Origin: Fremontodendron californicum
Taxonomy: Eukaryota; Streptophyta; Magnoliopsida; Malvales; Malvaceae
DNA: 64,000 nucleotides
Assembly (NCBI GenBank): GCA_030761205.1
Contig: JAULJL010000002.1
Location: 20,005,010-20,069,009, forward strand
Reading direction: 5' to 3'
Position numbers and translations under genes: made by a program. Each line of letters starts with the position of its first letter. Within the stretch, counting starts at the first letter, position 1. Shown here in pieces: positions 35,101 through 47,560 of the stretch. Under the pieces are notes generated by a model. That model was not told the origin of the DNA. It did no database searches and was given only the letters and a program-made list of their open reading frames with translations.

Positions 35101-37557
35101 GCATTATCATATCTTGAAATTGTGTATTAGTTGCTGTTTGTTCCAGCATTGACATTAGTTTCATGAGTCATTGTATGTTCATAGTATTGCTATGCATGTT
35201 CATTACATTTTAGGTCTACGCCATATTGGTATTGCCATGCATATTGAGTCTTAAATCACATTGATATTGTCATGCATTAATATGATATTTAGGTCTTAGG
35301 TCATATTCATTTTCATGCATATTAATAACATATTAGGTCCTAGTCACATTTACATTATCAAGCATTGCATGCATATAGAGTTAGGATAGCATTTATTGCC
35401 ATGCAAATTCATGCTAGGCATTTAGGTTGCCATGAATTGTCATGCATTTCCTTTACCATTTATACCTTTAGACCATGCATTTAATACATTTCATTTTCTG
35501 TATGTTCATGCATTCCATGTCATTGCCACTTGATTTGTGACTTAGGCCAATTAATGGCTCAAAGTCATGCTCTCTAGAGCATACTTGTGGAAAATTAAGG
35601 AATTGTCAAATTGATTATTCTACCTTTGTATTTTTTTTACTTAGCCAATTTTTTCCAAGGTTTTTAAAATGTTTAGCTACTGTCCTTAGGTCTTTGGGAT
35701 GATTTCCAACAATTTATACTTTGGTTTTTGAATGAATTTATCAAAGGCAAAAAATGTGTTTTAACAAAGAGTTTTTTTTACCCAATACTCGAACATCTCC
35801 AATTTTTATGGGCAGTCATATATAATCAAAAACATAAGCCAGTTTTTTCTCATGTATATATACATGTTCTGAGTCTCCAATATTTTTTTTCAGAATGTTT
35901 CGAGTTTTTAAAAATAGGCTAAAAAATCGTGTGGTAAAACCGGACAGTAGAGGCAAATTTGAAATCAAAAGGGGGAATAATGGTTGAATTTGGCTAAGGC
36001 ATTTAGAGGGGGTTGGGTAGAACTTTTAGCTACTGTCTTAGGGTAGTTTCTAAGCCTTTTTTTTAACTTTGAAAATGATTTTATAAATCTTGGGTTAAGG
36101 GTAGTTAAGTCCGAGATTTTAAACTTAGGAAATTAGAGCCATTTTAAAAGGGTTTTGTAACGGTTTTAATTTTATTCAAGTTTTCCTCAAAATTATTTTC
36201 AAACAATCACAAAGTTTCGTTTTTTAAAAAATCTAATTTGACATATTTTTCTAAGGTAGCCGGATATCCTTTTAGATATACGGATTTCTTTAATTAAAGG
36301 AAAAAAATACATTTTCAATCATTGCATTTTCCATGTTCATGTATTTTATTTAAATGTATTATTTTTGCTATGATATTTTCCATGATATTATTATTATTAT
36401 TTTAATTCAAATTTTATGATCTTATATTTGTTTGCCATATGATTTTGAATGTTTCATGATATCCTATGTTTTTTATTTAGTTATTTTTGTCATATTGTTT
36501 AGTATATACTATGTTCATGCATTATTATTTTTATTTTTATTTTCATTTTCATGCATATTATATGTTAGCATTATTTTAATTCTATGTCATTTCTTGTCAT
36601 TTAGATCATATTCCATGTCATTTAGGTTATTTTATTTATAACTTGCCATGTCATTTAAAATATGCCATATCATTTAGAATTGCCATGTCATTTAAATCAT
36701 TTTATCTCATTTAGAATATACCATGATACTTAGGATTTTTTTCATTTTACCTAGAATATACTATGTCATTTGAATTATGTCATACCATTTAGGTTGCATT
36801 ACATTATCTAGATTTGCCATGTCATTTTATTTATGTCATACATGTTCATGTGCATAATTTTAAATGTTTTGAAAAAGATAATGATTTTCAGTAAAAAATA
36901 AAGATATTCCCAAGTTAAAATAATTCATGAGTTCTTTACCGGGTTTGCTGGAGGGAATATTATCAATTATCATTAATAAAGGAATATCTTTCTTTCAAAA
37001 AAAAGAAAACGAGAATGATTCGAAAATTTTTCCAAATGAATAAAAATTTCTATATTTTGCCGATTTTGTCGAAAAATATAGGAAAATTTTAAATTAATAA
37101 ATTCCAGATCATTTTCAATTAAAAATGGAATTATTTTTCTTAAATTTGGGAATTAACTTGAAATACTAAATTAAAAACTAACTTTTTATCGAGACTTGAG
37201 ATAACACACGATTAATAAGGTACCGGTTTATACAAGCGTTATGGGGGTGCTAATCCTTCCCCGCACGTAACCGACTCCCGAATCTGCTTCTTTGATTTCT
37301 CTGGTTTATAACGCAGACTTGAAATTGGTTTTAAAAATGTTTTAGTTAATTTTGAAATGTTTTATAAAACCCGTTTTAATAGGTGGCCAATCACACCTAG
37401 CTAAAAAAGATTGGTGGCGACTCCATATCTTTTTACGAGGTCGTTTTCATACCCTCGACCTTTTATTATTTCTAGAGGAATTAAGTCATCTTTTCCTCTG
37501 CTTCTGTTTCTCCCTCACTCGAACGGGTCCCCCGCGATTCGGGATCATGTATCGACA
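32194..37557 (+). repeat. 3' LTR of element A
   Basis: It is 5364 bp, starting TATAGACACC (TG changed to TA) and ending ATCATGTATCGACA. Compared with the 5' LTR it lacks about 240 bp near 33260 and about 215 bp near 33550, and shows many point changes. The other modules are in the same order. Confidence 0.95.
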
Positions 37558-39162
37558 CTTTTTGAAGCTTTTCTATTTCTTTCTCATGTGTGCCAAGAGG
37601 CCTGCTAGTTCCTATAAATTTTCCCTTGGCCCTTGGCCCTTAGCTTTTTCTATCTTGATGTAAATCCTTTATGTCGGATTGTGCCATATCTCGCTCCTTA
37701 GACACTATCCGTGTCTTGGCCTCTTGGATCTCAAGGTCGATTTTCAAATCATTAACTTTCTCTTGAAGCTTATTATACTCACGCTTCAATTTCCCTTTGT
37801 CCTTTTCCAACTCTTGCCTAACAATCTCAACTTCTGACGGCACTATTGGTTCTAGCTGAAGTGTTACCAGATAAACAGAGGTGTCCTCGGCAGGAAGCAC
37901 AATGTCACAGACCCTCCTAGCTCTCCATACCTGATATGCCAGGGTAGCATTGTCAGTGTACCTACCCATTTGCAACCGGTGTAACTTCTTCCATGCTTTC
38001 ATAACTTAACTTATCTTTCCCATATATCCAGACTCACCATATGAGAATTCCATTGAAATAAGCTCATGAGTCATTGGGATAAATTGTTCAGATCCATATT
38101 GCCTCCAACTAGTAATGGCGCATAGCTAACAGCACCCTAGATTCTCAATAGTGGAACCCATAAATTCTCATCACAACGGTACAAGATCAACCTAAATGGC
38201 ATCCTCGGAGCCCTTCAAGTTATATCTTCTCTATCTAAGTGACAAAGAGTCCTAATCCATTGCTTCTTATCCCCTTTTCTTCGACCATTTTTCCTTGTTG
38301 AATTCTCGAAGGGGACTAAAAGTCTTTACGTAAGGGCGAAGTCTTCCACCATCATCACCGCAAAAATGGCTCTGAATCCAGACATACAGAAGCTGTACAC
38401 AACCCTCGAAACGTCCTTTGCCTCTTCTTCGACAGTAACAGAGTGAGCTGATCATTTCAGCAAGAATGGCAGGGGAAGGGTCAATTTGTTTGTCCAAACG
38501 ATCGAAGAGGTCGACCACAGCTGCTTCGGTATGACCTTCCACTTTCGGGAATAGGACAAACCATAGATTGCCAAGGCAAATACATCCATAACATGGTCAT
38601 CATTCAGGTTATTTTTTATATAGTTTCGCAAGAATACCCAAGGAATAAAGTGACTCGAAGCCTTTCTCTTTATGTGTGGAGAATCAATTGGGAACTCTAT
38701 ACCCATCACTTTGTAAAGCTTCTTCCGACAGCTCGATGTTTTCTGCTCTTTCTAGTAGATTTTATCTAGATTTGCTGATTCGACATGGAGTAAGATAGAA
38801 TATTCTTCGATGGTAGGCACCATATCTTCCTGATTAAAAGTGAAGCATTGGTACGAAGGATCCCAAAACTGCACTATTGCCCTGACCAACTGCTCGTCTA
38901 TCTTGATCAGAAGGAGTAGTGCTATGTCACCATATTTTTCGATGAACTCATCTTTCCTTGCAACTCCCCACTGTCTTTAAATCTCCTTTAACTCTGCTAA
39001 GTCATTCTAAACAAAATCCAAATGAACTGACTTGAGAAATGTAGACACAAAACCAGCAACCAAACAGTCTCCTTCGTCACCCTGATTTTCCTCGGACTCA
39101 AATCTGACCTCTTGATATGTCTTGCTAACCACTGTTTCTAGTAGAAGGTCTTGATGTTCCAT
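37558..39162 (-). pseudogene. ORF1 of element B, N-terminal part
   Basis: The start Met at 39162 opens MEHQDLLLETVVSKTYQEV. It has the same fold signature as A ORF1: EKYGDIALLLLIKIDEQLV, IVQFWDPSYQCFTFNQEDMV and PTIEEYSILLHVESANLDKI. The frames 38709-38452, 38542-38267 and 38002-37640 hold further pieces (FALAIYGLSYS; KHGRSYT-like; EVEIVRQELEKDKGKLKREY). Several stops and frame changes occur. At 37558 element A interrupts and the coiled-coil tail resumes at 13554. Both halves meet in the same direction, so the split is explained by the insertion. Confidence 0.88.
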
Positions 39163-39997
39163 GATTATAATGAAACCTCTTTGGTTGGCACTCGGCTTAA
39201 GGCAAATACCCCTAAATGATCATGATGCATGAAGTGGAAAAGAAAAAAAAAACACGAGTCAGTACAAGGATTAAAACATCATATTATTGTCATAAAATTA
39301 ATAGTACAAGGTGAGAGATGTTCCTCCGAGTGTTCTTAACTTCGGGATATCTAACAGAAATTGGGCATGGCTTTGCCTAGGTTTACTATATGGAGTTGCA
39401 TTAGGTTCTCAAAAAGGCTCCAAATATCTCTTCACTGTCGCCGGTGAAGGCTAGTAAGGCACCCCGATCAAAACGAGTTCAATTTGTTAGAGTACATTTC
39501 CCAGGCTTACGCGGACGTTAACACCTCATGAAGCCTAGGTAATTTGTACCCCGGGAGTGTTTCTCTAGCTTATGCGGAGGTTATCACCTCACAAAGCATA
39601 GGTACTTCACTCCACCTAGAAGGACGAAATCCAGGTTAAGGGCTCATGTTATGCAAATGCAAGTATAGTGTGTGAGGAGGAACAACAAACCTTTCACCAA
39701 CTATTTTACAACCCATAATTTAAACACCCCAACAATTTATTATTAAAATAAACAGCTGAATCAAATAAAAGAAAGCATTAGTCAATCAAGGAATAATAAT
39801 AATATACAACACTTGAATAAACAGAGCACGATAATAATATGCATGCTCATGAAGATGAAGACATTTAGAAACATTTCATTATTTTCAAAATTCTCTTTAT
39901 TTTACAAAAATGGGAATTATAATTAAATACCAATTAAAACTGACAAAATTGAGACTTTTGATAACACGCCACTAACTTTAGGCCTGACTCTCTAAAT
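39163..39997 (-). other. Untranslated leader of element B
   Basis: There is no gene. It is related to the A leader (19382-20328) in reverse orientation, including the GGAGGAACAA and GAGTCAGGCC segments. GGTTATCACCTCAC-type segments repeat near 39510 and 39588. Confidence 0.65.
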
Positions 39998-40015
39998 TCC
40001 CCAGTGGAGTCGCCA
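39998..40015 (-). promoter_or_regulatory. Primer binding site of element B
   Basis: On the minus strand TGGCGACTCCACTGGGGA lies three bases after the LTR end, as in element A. Confidence 0.85.
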
Positions 40016-40789
40016 AGCTATTGCAACGAGCAAAAAGGGTCCCGAAAACAAAATTTTTGGTCTCGTCGCGGGGACTAAGTCGTCCTCTTTAAAAGTGCGC
40101 CATTGGGGGTAAAATAGAGGAAAAGATGACTTCATTCCTCTTGAAATAAAGGTTGAGGGGATGAAAACGACCTCGAGAAAGAAATGGAGTCGCCACCAAT
40201 CTTTTTTGGCTAGGTGTGATCGACCACCTATTAAAACCAGTTTTGAAAAATATTTTAAAATTAATTAAAACATTTTAAAACCAATTTCGTAGTTTGTGCT
40301 TTAAACCAGAGAAAACAAGTGCGGGTTCGGGAGTCGATTACGTGTGGAGAAGGATTAGCACCCCCGCAACGCTTGTATAAAATGGTACCATATTAGTCAT
40401 GTGTTATCTCGAATCTCGGTGAAAAGTCGATTTTAGATTTGGCATTTGAAAATAATTCCTAATTTTTTTTGAAACAATCCTATTTTTGTTTTGAAATGAT
40501 CCGAAATTCGTTATTGCCAAATTTTTCTATATTCCCCGACAAACCGGCAAAAATATAGAATTTTTATTGTTTTTGAAAATCTCCACATCATCCTCTTATA
40601 GAAGGGTATTCCTTGGTTAATATAGTTGATGAAGACTCCCCGACAACCCGGAGAAGGATCCATGAATTATATTAACTCAGAGATATTGCCTTATTTTATT
40701 TAAAAAAAATCAATTTTCAAAAATTTAAATGATCATGAATGTACAAATTATCATTAAAACATGAATACAAAACATGCATAATTAACATG

Positions 40790-41560
40790 GCATGGTAAGC
40801 AATTTATTATAACATGACAAAATAATTAATGGCGTGGCATGGCATGGCATGGCATGCTTGACATGGCGAAATTTAAATGACATAGCCAAAAGAATGAATG
40901 GCATGGCATATGAATCAAAGAAATGACATGCTTGACATGACAAAATCTAAATGATGTAGCCTAAAAAATGAATGATATGCCATGCTTGACATGGCAAACT
41001 CTAAATGACATGATACATGAATGACATGACATGACATATGATTAAAGATATGGTAAAAAAATTAATGACATGGCATGCTTAACATGGCAAAATCTAAATA
41101 ACACGGCATATGAATGAATGACATGGCATGCTTGACATGGCACATGAATGGATGACATGGTATATGACATGGAAAAATTTGAATGACATGGCATATGAAT
41201 GAATGAAATGGCATAATCTAAATGATATGGCATATGAGTGAATGTCATGGCATAATCTAAATGATATGAATATGAATGACTGACATGGCATGGCATGGCA
41301 TGGCATGGCATGGCATATGAATGACATGGCACATGAATGAATGACATGGCATAATCTAAATGATATGATATATGAATGAATGTCATAGCATAATCTAAAT
41401 GATATGGCATATGCATGAATGACATGGCATAATCTAAATGATATGGCATATGAATGAATGACATGGCATGCTTGACATGGCAAAATCTAAATGATATGGC
41501 ATATGAATAAATGACATGGCATGCTTGACATGGAAAAATCTAATTATGGTAACATGAATA
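40790..41560 (-). repeat. CATGGCAT minisatellite in B LTR
   Basis: Units of about 35-45 bp mix ATGACATGGCAT, CTAAATGATATGG and CATATGAATGA. At 41285-41315 a pure CATGG run has five or six copies. The stretch yields spurious His/Met/Ser-rich open frames (41042-41483, minus). Confidence 0.85.
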
Positions 41561-42604
41561 TAAAATGACATCCACATAGAATATTCATGGACATAGAATT
41601 TTTCATGAGAGGAATCATACAAATAGCATATGTCAAAAAATATTACCACACTCTCCGGCAAACCCGGCAAAGCTTGGAAAATAATTCTTTCCTATGACAT
41701 TTATATGATTCCAAATAAAACAAAATCCAATATCTTTCGATTCCATAAACACGTGCGTTGAACAATTTTCTAACCTCCCCGGCAATCCAACAAATATTAG
41801 GAACTAATTCTCGCCAAATGTTTAGAAAATCGAAATATACGTTTTATGTCAAATTAAAATGAAAAAACATTTTAAAACAAACAATGCATGAAGGTGTATT
41901 TCTCTCTTGAAGTAAGGACATCCGTATACCTAAAAAGGTATCCGACTACCTTTGAAAGAAACTTAAATTGGATTTTCAAAAATCGAATGACATTGGACTC
42001 GGATTAAATAAATGGATTTTTTGGGATGAAAAAGGCCTCATGGCCGAATACCCCTAAGAAAAAGCTCTAGTTTCCCTATATTTTTTGAAACCCGGGTTGA
42101 CCATCCTTGACCCGATTTTGTAAAATCGATTTTTATCCTTGAAATGACATGGAAATCAACCTAAGACAGTAACTAATGACTCAAATCAGCCACTTCTTTG
42201 TATACAAATAAAAAAACAATTATTAGTTAAAAAAACATTCCTGACTCCCAAAACCATTTTTGAAAAACTATTTACCCTTTATAAAAAAATCAAAAAATTC
42301 TGAAAAAATCAGTATAGACTTGAAACATGATGGTATTTATGGGAAAAATCAGTTTAATTTTTGGACCAATGATGCCTTGACCGAATTTTCACTAAAGTCA
42401 GAACAGTGAACTAAAAACTGTTTTATCGAAAAACATTTTTCCAACCTTGAAAAAAAATCTAAAAATCTTGGAAAAAATACCATGGCATCCAATAAAGGTC
42501 TACTACATGTGGTAACAAAAAGCTTTTTATTTTGACAAAAGATGACTTAGTAAAACAATGCTCAAAGTCAGAATATCCAACTTAAACTATCACTATTCCA
42601 ACTA

Positions 42605-42609
42605 GTATA
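42605..42609. repeat. Target site duplication of solo LTR G, left copy
   Basis: GTATA here and GTATA at 43844-43848 flank G exactly. Confidence 0.85.
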
Positions 42610-43843
42610 TGTTGTCAGATTTCACTACGCAAGTGCACCTATCCCAAACAAGTAATAAAGTGGAAGTAGAGTGTCGTAGGAATTGCTATTAAATTCGTTA
42701 AATGCTAAAATTAAAACAACTTACTCTTATCCAAATAATTGATTAAAAGATGTGTAAATTAAAACTAAATTAAAGAAAATAATATACAAAGAAAGCAAAT
42801 AAAAATTGGGATTTAATTCAATGGAGAAAAGCCTAGGATTACAATTAACCTCAACACTTCGCTTAAACATCTCCTACCCTCTTAACTTGATTAATGATCT
42901 TGAGTTGTTAACCTAGAGTTCTAATCTATTTATAAGCATCTGTCGATGGTCTTATAAAAATATCTCTCTTAACAAATTATATATATGTTTATGATAATTG
43001 AATTAAAGAGAAACTCATTAAGCTTAGACTCTAAAAGTGATTACACATGACACGTAAGTATGCTTCTACCCTACATGCAGATCAATTCATCCTAATAAAT
43101 GAATATGAAACATGTGTTATGCAATCCATGTCTAACACTAAACTCCCTATGTCTAGTTGTATTTAGGTTAACAAATCAGTTTAATTGGTGATCAAGCAAT
43201 TAGAAGCATTAAGCACAACAATGCATAAACAACTCAAATATCATTAAATCAAACTAGAGAGTAAAATAATCCAAACTATGTGTTGAGTTCCATTGCAATC
43301 CTAGAAAAGGAATTTAGTTCATGCTTAACATTGAAAACAATAAACAAAGGAGTTTCACCAACATCAAATTACAAGAAAATAAAAGAGGATTAAGGAAAAA
43401 GAGAAAACTAAAGGTTGTCAGTTCTTCAATCTTCTAGTATCCAAAACTGTTCTTAGCTCCTTGCAAGATGGTGGTGGCTGCTCTCCTCTTCAGAAAATTA
43501 AAGCAAAAACTAAGAAGGTCTAAAAAAATAAAGTCTTAAAGGTTCCTATTTATAGAGTTCTTAAAAGCCTGAAGAAGGATAACTTTGTGGCCAAGTAACT
43601 GCCTCCAGCTTGGACTTTCCATATATGATCTGAATCTCTCCTTCTTGCTTTAGGACTCTACAAAACTACGAAAGACATTAATTAATAATTAAATAAAGAA
43701 AACATAAAATAAATAAATAAAACTATATTAGAAATAAATAAAAATAACTAAAAATATTTAATAAATAGTTTAAACTACAAGGCTTAGCTATTTTAAAAGC
43801 ACAAAAAAATAAGATAAAATAACTCTATTTTATAGAGTTATCA
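42610..43843 (-). mobile_element. Solo LTR G inside the B LTR
   Basis: 1234 bp, with TG...CA ends: minus strand TGATAACTCTATAAAATAGA to CTGACAACA, flanked by perfect GTATA duplications. A minus-strand TATA box (CTCTATAAATAGG, 43544-43557 read in reverse) sets the orientation. There is no coding region, so it is best read as a recombined solo LTR. A small non-autonomous element cannot be excluded. Confidence 0.85.
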
Positions 43844-46323
43844 GTATACACAAGAGAAATTTGACTAGAGACCATTAATTAGCCTTAACCAAAAATCAAG
43901 TTGGGAATGGTATGAAATGCATGATTTTACAGCCAACAAACATATGAAAATGAATCAAGCACGAATAAAAAATTTAAACACACAAAGAAAAAGAAAGTTG
44001 GCTCAATGGTTGGTTCCTTGGACATAGTCCCACCTAACCAAAATCACTTGATTAAAATCAAGATTCTCAAGTTTCTCAAACCTTTTATTTGATTTTTTTT
44101 TAAAGAAAAACCAAAGAGGAAAATCTATCCTACCATAATGGTGAAGCCCACAATCAACGAGCAAGCAAGAAAATCAAGCAAAAGCAAGCACAATATTTCC
44201 TCCACGGTTTTGGCCAAAGCAAGAAAACAAGTTGAAAATTTTTATCAACCTTGTTATTTTGTAAAGAATAAAGAATAAAGGAAAGAAAACCTTAAGAAAT
44301 TTATTTTGGAAACCTTTTATTTAACAAAAAAGTTTACAATCACATGAAAAAAAAAAGAGAACAAGAACATGAAATCCAAGTAAATAAATGGAAAAGAAAA
44401 GAAGAAATAGCTACCTAGCTAAGCTTTCCTTCCAAGCTTCTTCTATTTTTCCTTGAGAGGTTTCTTCCTTTTCTCCTCCTCTTCTCAAGAGTGTAGTGAA
44501 TAGCTTTTTAGAAAAATAAAATCCTCTTCCCTCCTTGGCTGGCCGAACCCCCTTCTATATTGGTGTCCTCATCTTTTTTTTTTTAGCCTTTATCATGCTT
44601 TACATGCTCTCCCAACATCTTTGCCACATGGCTAAAAAATGTTCCCTCCTTGCATGGTGCTTTCCTTAAATTAAGGGTTCTTGTCTCTACTTGCATGATG
44701 CTTCCCTTGAATTAAGGGTTTTATAACCTCTAATTGGCCAACAATGCCACCTAGATTATTCTTGTCTCCTATCACTACAAAATATCTAAGCCACTTGTCA
44801 TGATCATATGGCTTACTATTAATATCTTCATATGTGGCATTTTAAATCCTATTTGGCATCGTCTCATAGCCTTCACATTGTCTTCACATGGCCTTCACAT
44901 GGCTTTACAATTTGGAGGCCTCTCATTGGTAAAAAATGCCATGTTGGCAAGTATTGCAGAATCTTGTCCTTTATTAAAAATGTCATCTTGCTATTCAATC
45001 TTGGCCATTTGATTCAAGATAATCACACACTCTCCTTCATCCATAGGCTGGCTGAAAATGGCTTGGAATTTTCTAGGCCATTCCTTTTTTTTATTTGCAA
45101 AATAGCCCTTTTCGGTTTTTTTGGTAAAATTATATTTTGGCCCCCAAACTTAATTTAATTGCAAATGGACCCCAATTTTGAATTTTTAGTTTCCACTCCA
45201 TCCCATCCAAAATAAAACTCAGTTCTGGAGGTTCTCGTATTTTTTTAAGCTCGGATTCTATTTTTCCCGGATTTTTCTCTACAGTTTCAGTTTAGTTCCT
45301 CCCAAACTTTGCATTTTTTCATTTGAGCTTCGATTCCGGATTTCTTCTCCAATCCCTTCCATAAAATATAAAGCTCTATTCTGGAAGTTTTCATAATTTT
45401 TTGAGCTCGTTTTTTTTTTCTCGGATTTTTCTCTTGGAATTTCGGATTAGTGCACCCGAACATTGTCTTTTTCCATTTGAACTCTGATTATGGATTTTTA
45501 TTCTCCAATCCCTTCCATAAAATATAAAACTCAATTCTTGAAGTTTTCATAATTTTCAGAGCTCGTTTTCTATTTTTCCCGGATTTTTCTCTTGGAATTT
45601 CGGATTAGTGCACTCGAACGTTGTCTTTTTCCATTTGAACTCTGATTCTGGATTTTTCTTCTCCAATCCCTTCCATAAAATATATAACTCAGTTCTGGTA
45701 GTTTTCATAATTTTTCGAGCTCGAATTCTATTTCTCCTGGATTTTCCAAAATTACCCTTTAACCCCCGAAACCTCGATTTTACTCGAAATGGGCCTTATT
45801 TCTGGATTTTCTTCTTTTACTGCCTTTGTCATATATTGAATTGGAGTTGGTCCGAAAATGCCCAATTTTAACATCTGAATTCCTCTTCGATTTAGTTTTC
45901 CCTTTTTTCTCAATATTGGGAATTTTCTCGTTTTTTCGTTTTTTCTCCAATTGTCTTTTCCTTGGGATCCACTTCAAATTGGGAATCGGGTCATCTCTGC
46001 AGTTTTCCCCAAATTTGTTAATTTCTTATTTATTCATTAAATCCTTATTTTCATTTTTCTCTTCAAACCAATTCTTCCTTCAACTCTGCTTCAAAATTGG
46101 ACCATCCAATATCCATATTTATTGATCTTATTCCATTTGGAACCTCCAATTTAGTCCAATTTGATTGTTTATGCACTTTTCCCCAAATTTGCAAAATTAG
46201 GCATTTTTCCTACACTGAATTTTTGCAATCTGTCTTTCAAACTCTCTATCTTCATTTGTACTCTGAATCAAAATTCTTACACCATTGTTCGATTCAACTT
46301 TGAATCTTGATTTTGAATGAGAG

Positions 46324-46373
46324 TTGACTTTTTGGGGTTGACTTTTCCAAACTTGATTTTTTTCGGGTTGACT
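46324..46373 (+). promoter_or_regulatory. W-box-like TTGACT cluster in B LTR
   Basis: Three TTGACT copies start at 46324, 46338 and 46368, 120-170 bp inside the LTR start. A and E have the same cluster at a similar distance. Confidence 0.55.
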
Positions 46374-46496
46374 TTTTGGTTTTGGCCTCCGAAACAAAGT
46401 CTTGGAGACCCATTTGCATAATGGTGGCTGCATTTCGGGAAGTTGAAAGGAGAATTTGCCTTGTTTAGGGGGTCCGGACAAAATTAGGTGTCTACA

Positions 46497-47048
46497 CCGG
46501 TCATTCTATAGATACTTACCTGACTTTTAAACATAAGGTGCAAAGCTTGATCAATGCTGGCCTGATGAATTTTCATAAGTAAGGGGAATCAAATGGCAGT
46601 GGTGGCCAAACCACACAGAAGCATAATGGTGATGAGGCTTAGAATAAAGGATTGAAGCTTTTTATTATCCTTGAACTCTTTTTTGTCTTTTAAAGTAATG
46701 TAGATGGATCCTTTTATGTTTAGACTTAATTTATTTTTTATCATTTCAATGAATTGGCAAGTTTAATACATTTTCATTTTTTTCTTTCTTTTTCCTTTAT
46801 ATATTTTGCCTACCCTTTATATTTCACCCATTTCAAATTTATAAATAATGAATGTGAAGGCAATCATGACAATAATCTGGGATTCAATTTTGAAAATTAT
46901 ATCCATATTGTTGCACTTGAGCACAGAGACTAGACTTTTTCATTTAATTTGTCAAGATTAATGGAGAAAGAATTGAGAAGAAAGTTGATATGCAGTTTTG
47001 GCATGATTGAAAAAATATTAGTAGAATAGCTTCACAAGTATGTAAGTC
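46497..47048 (+). pseudogene. Fragment of Tat/Ogre element F: gag end, spacer, polymerase start
   Basis: The frame from 46499 reads GHSIDTYLTFKHKVQSLINA and then meets a stop at 46580. This matches the knuckle and linker of A gag (GHSIEDCLAFKKKVQSLINA). Near 46640 the reading ends after NGDEA. A spacer with TCAATGAATTGGCAAG and TTTCACCCATTTC resembles the A protease-RT spacer. After it, NNECEGNHDNN with DFERPI-like NFENYI resembles the RT N-terminal leader. No protease lies between gag and spacer. B truncates it on the left and the CACTA element on the right, so it is older than both. Confidence 0.7.
47046..47048. repeat. Possible 3-bp target duplication of the CACTA element
   Basis: GTC precedes the CACTA terminus. 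The partner copy would lie beyond the right end of the window, so it is unconfirmed. Confidence 0.3.
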
Positions 47049-47064
47049 CACTACAAGGGAAAAA
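47049..47064 (+). repeat. CACTA 5' terminal inverted repeat
   Basis: CACTACAAGGGAAAAA matches the family terminus CACTACAAGAAAA. The partner copy is not in the window. Confidence 0.85.
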
Positions 47065-47074
47065 CCTTTTAGCG

Positions 47075-47560
47075 ATGGATTCTTTTTCGATGGAATAAAT
47101 CCATCAGAAATAATGGCTTATTTGCGATGAAAAGTGAAACTTTTATGATGGAATTTCATCGAAAAAGTTGTTGATTTTAGCGATATAAATTTAAGTTTTT
47201 TTTTGTGACAAAAATTGACTTTTGGTGACGAAAATTTTCGTCCGTAAATTTCGTCGCTAAAAGTTTGGCAAGAAGCTTTCTTCTTTATGTTCGATTATTT
47301 GCGACAAAATTTCCCGTTATTTATGACGAAAATTTTTGTTGCAAAAAAAAGAAAAATATTTTTTTTGAAAAGTATTATTTTCGACGATTTTCCATCGGGA
47401 ATAGTTTTTTCTGACGAAAAATCTGTCAAAATATAATTTAAGTGTCTTCATAAATTCCAAGACGCTGAAATCATATTTTTGACTGAGTTTCCATCGAAAT
47501 TGTTATTCCGTCAAAATTTTGATTTGGACAAATTTTTTAGCGACTGAATTTTCCGTTGTA
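47075..47560 (+). repeat. CACTA subterminal repeats
   Basis: Short motifs recur in both orientations: AGCGATGG, GACGAAAATTTTCGTC (palindromic, about 47226), ATTTCATCG and TTTTCGACGATTTTCCATCG. Such repeats are the transposase binding region of CACTA elements. Confidence 0.7.

Larger units (their letters stand above)
13555..37557 (+). mobile_element. Element A: full-length Tat/Ogre-type Ty3/gypsy retrotransposon, 24.0 kb
   Basis: Both LTRs are present (13555-19360 and 32194-37557). Between them lie primer site, leader, ORF1, spacer, gag, protease, intron-like spacer, RT, RNase H, archaeal-type RNase H, integrase, repeat-bearing 3' UTR and purine tract. That order, the size and the extra ORF1 are the marks of Ogre-like members of the Tat branch. 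All genes carry stops or frameshifts, and several catalytic residues are lost, so the copy cannot move on its own. The LTRs differ by point changes and large indels, so the insertion is not recent. It sits in antisense direction inside ORF1 of element B. Confidence 0.95.
40019..46496 (-). mobile_element. 5' LTR of element B, with solo LTR G inside
   Basis: On the minus strand it starts TGTAGACACCTAATTTTGTC (46496) and ends GTTGCAATA (40019). Without G it measures about 5.2 kb. Module order matches A: TTGACT cluster near the start, 135-160-bp units (about 45740-45190), TC-rich leader-like DNA, then a long CATGG minisatellite (41560-40790). The right flank is not B: 46497 onward is gag of another Tat/Ogre element (F). 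The matching 3' LTR is outside the window. Confidence 0.92.

Noticed and set aside
41042..41483. Overlapping minus-strand frames rich in His, Met, Ser and Tyr
   Set aside because: They are translations of the CATGG minisatellite in the B LTR and open in two frames at once because the unit lacks stops.
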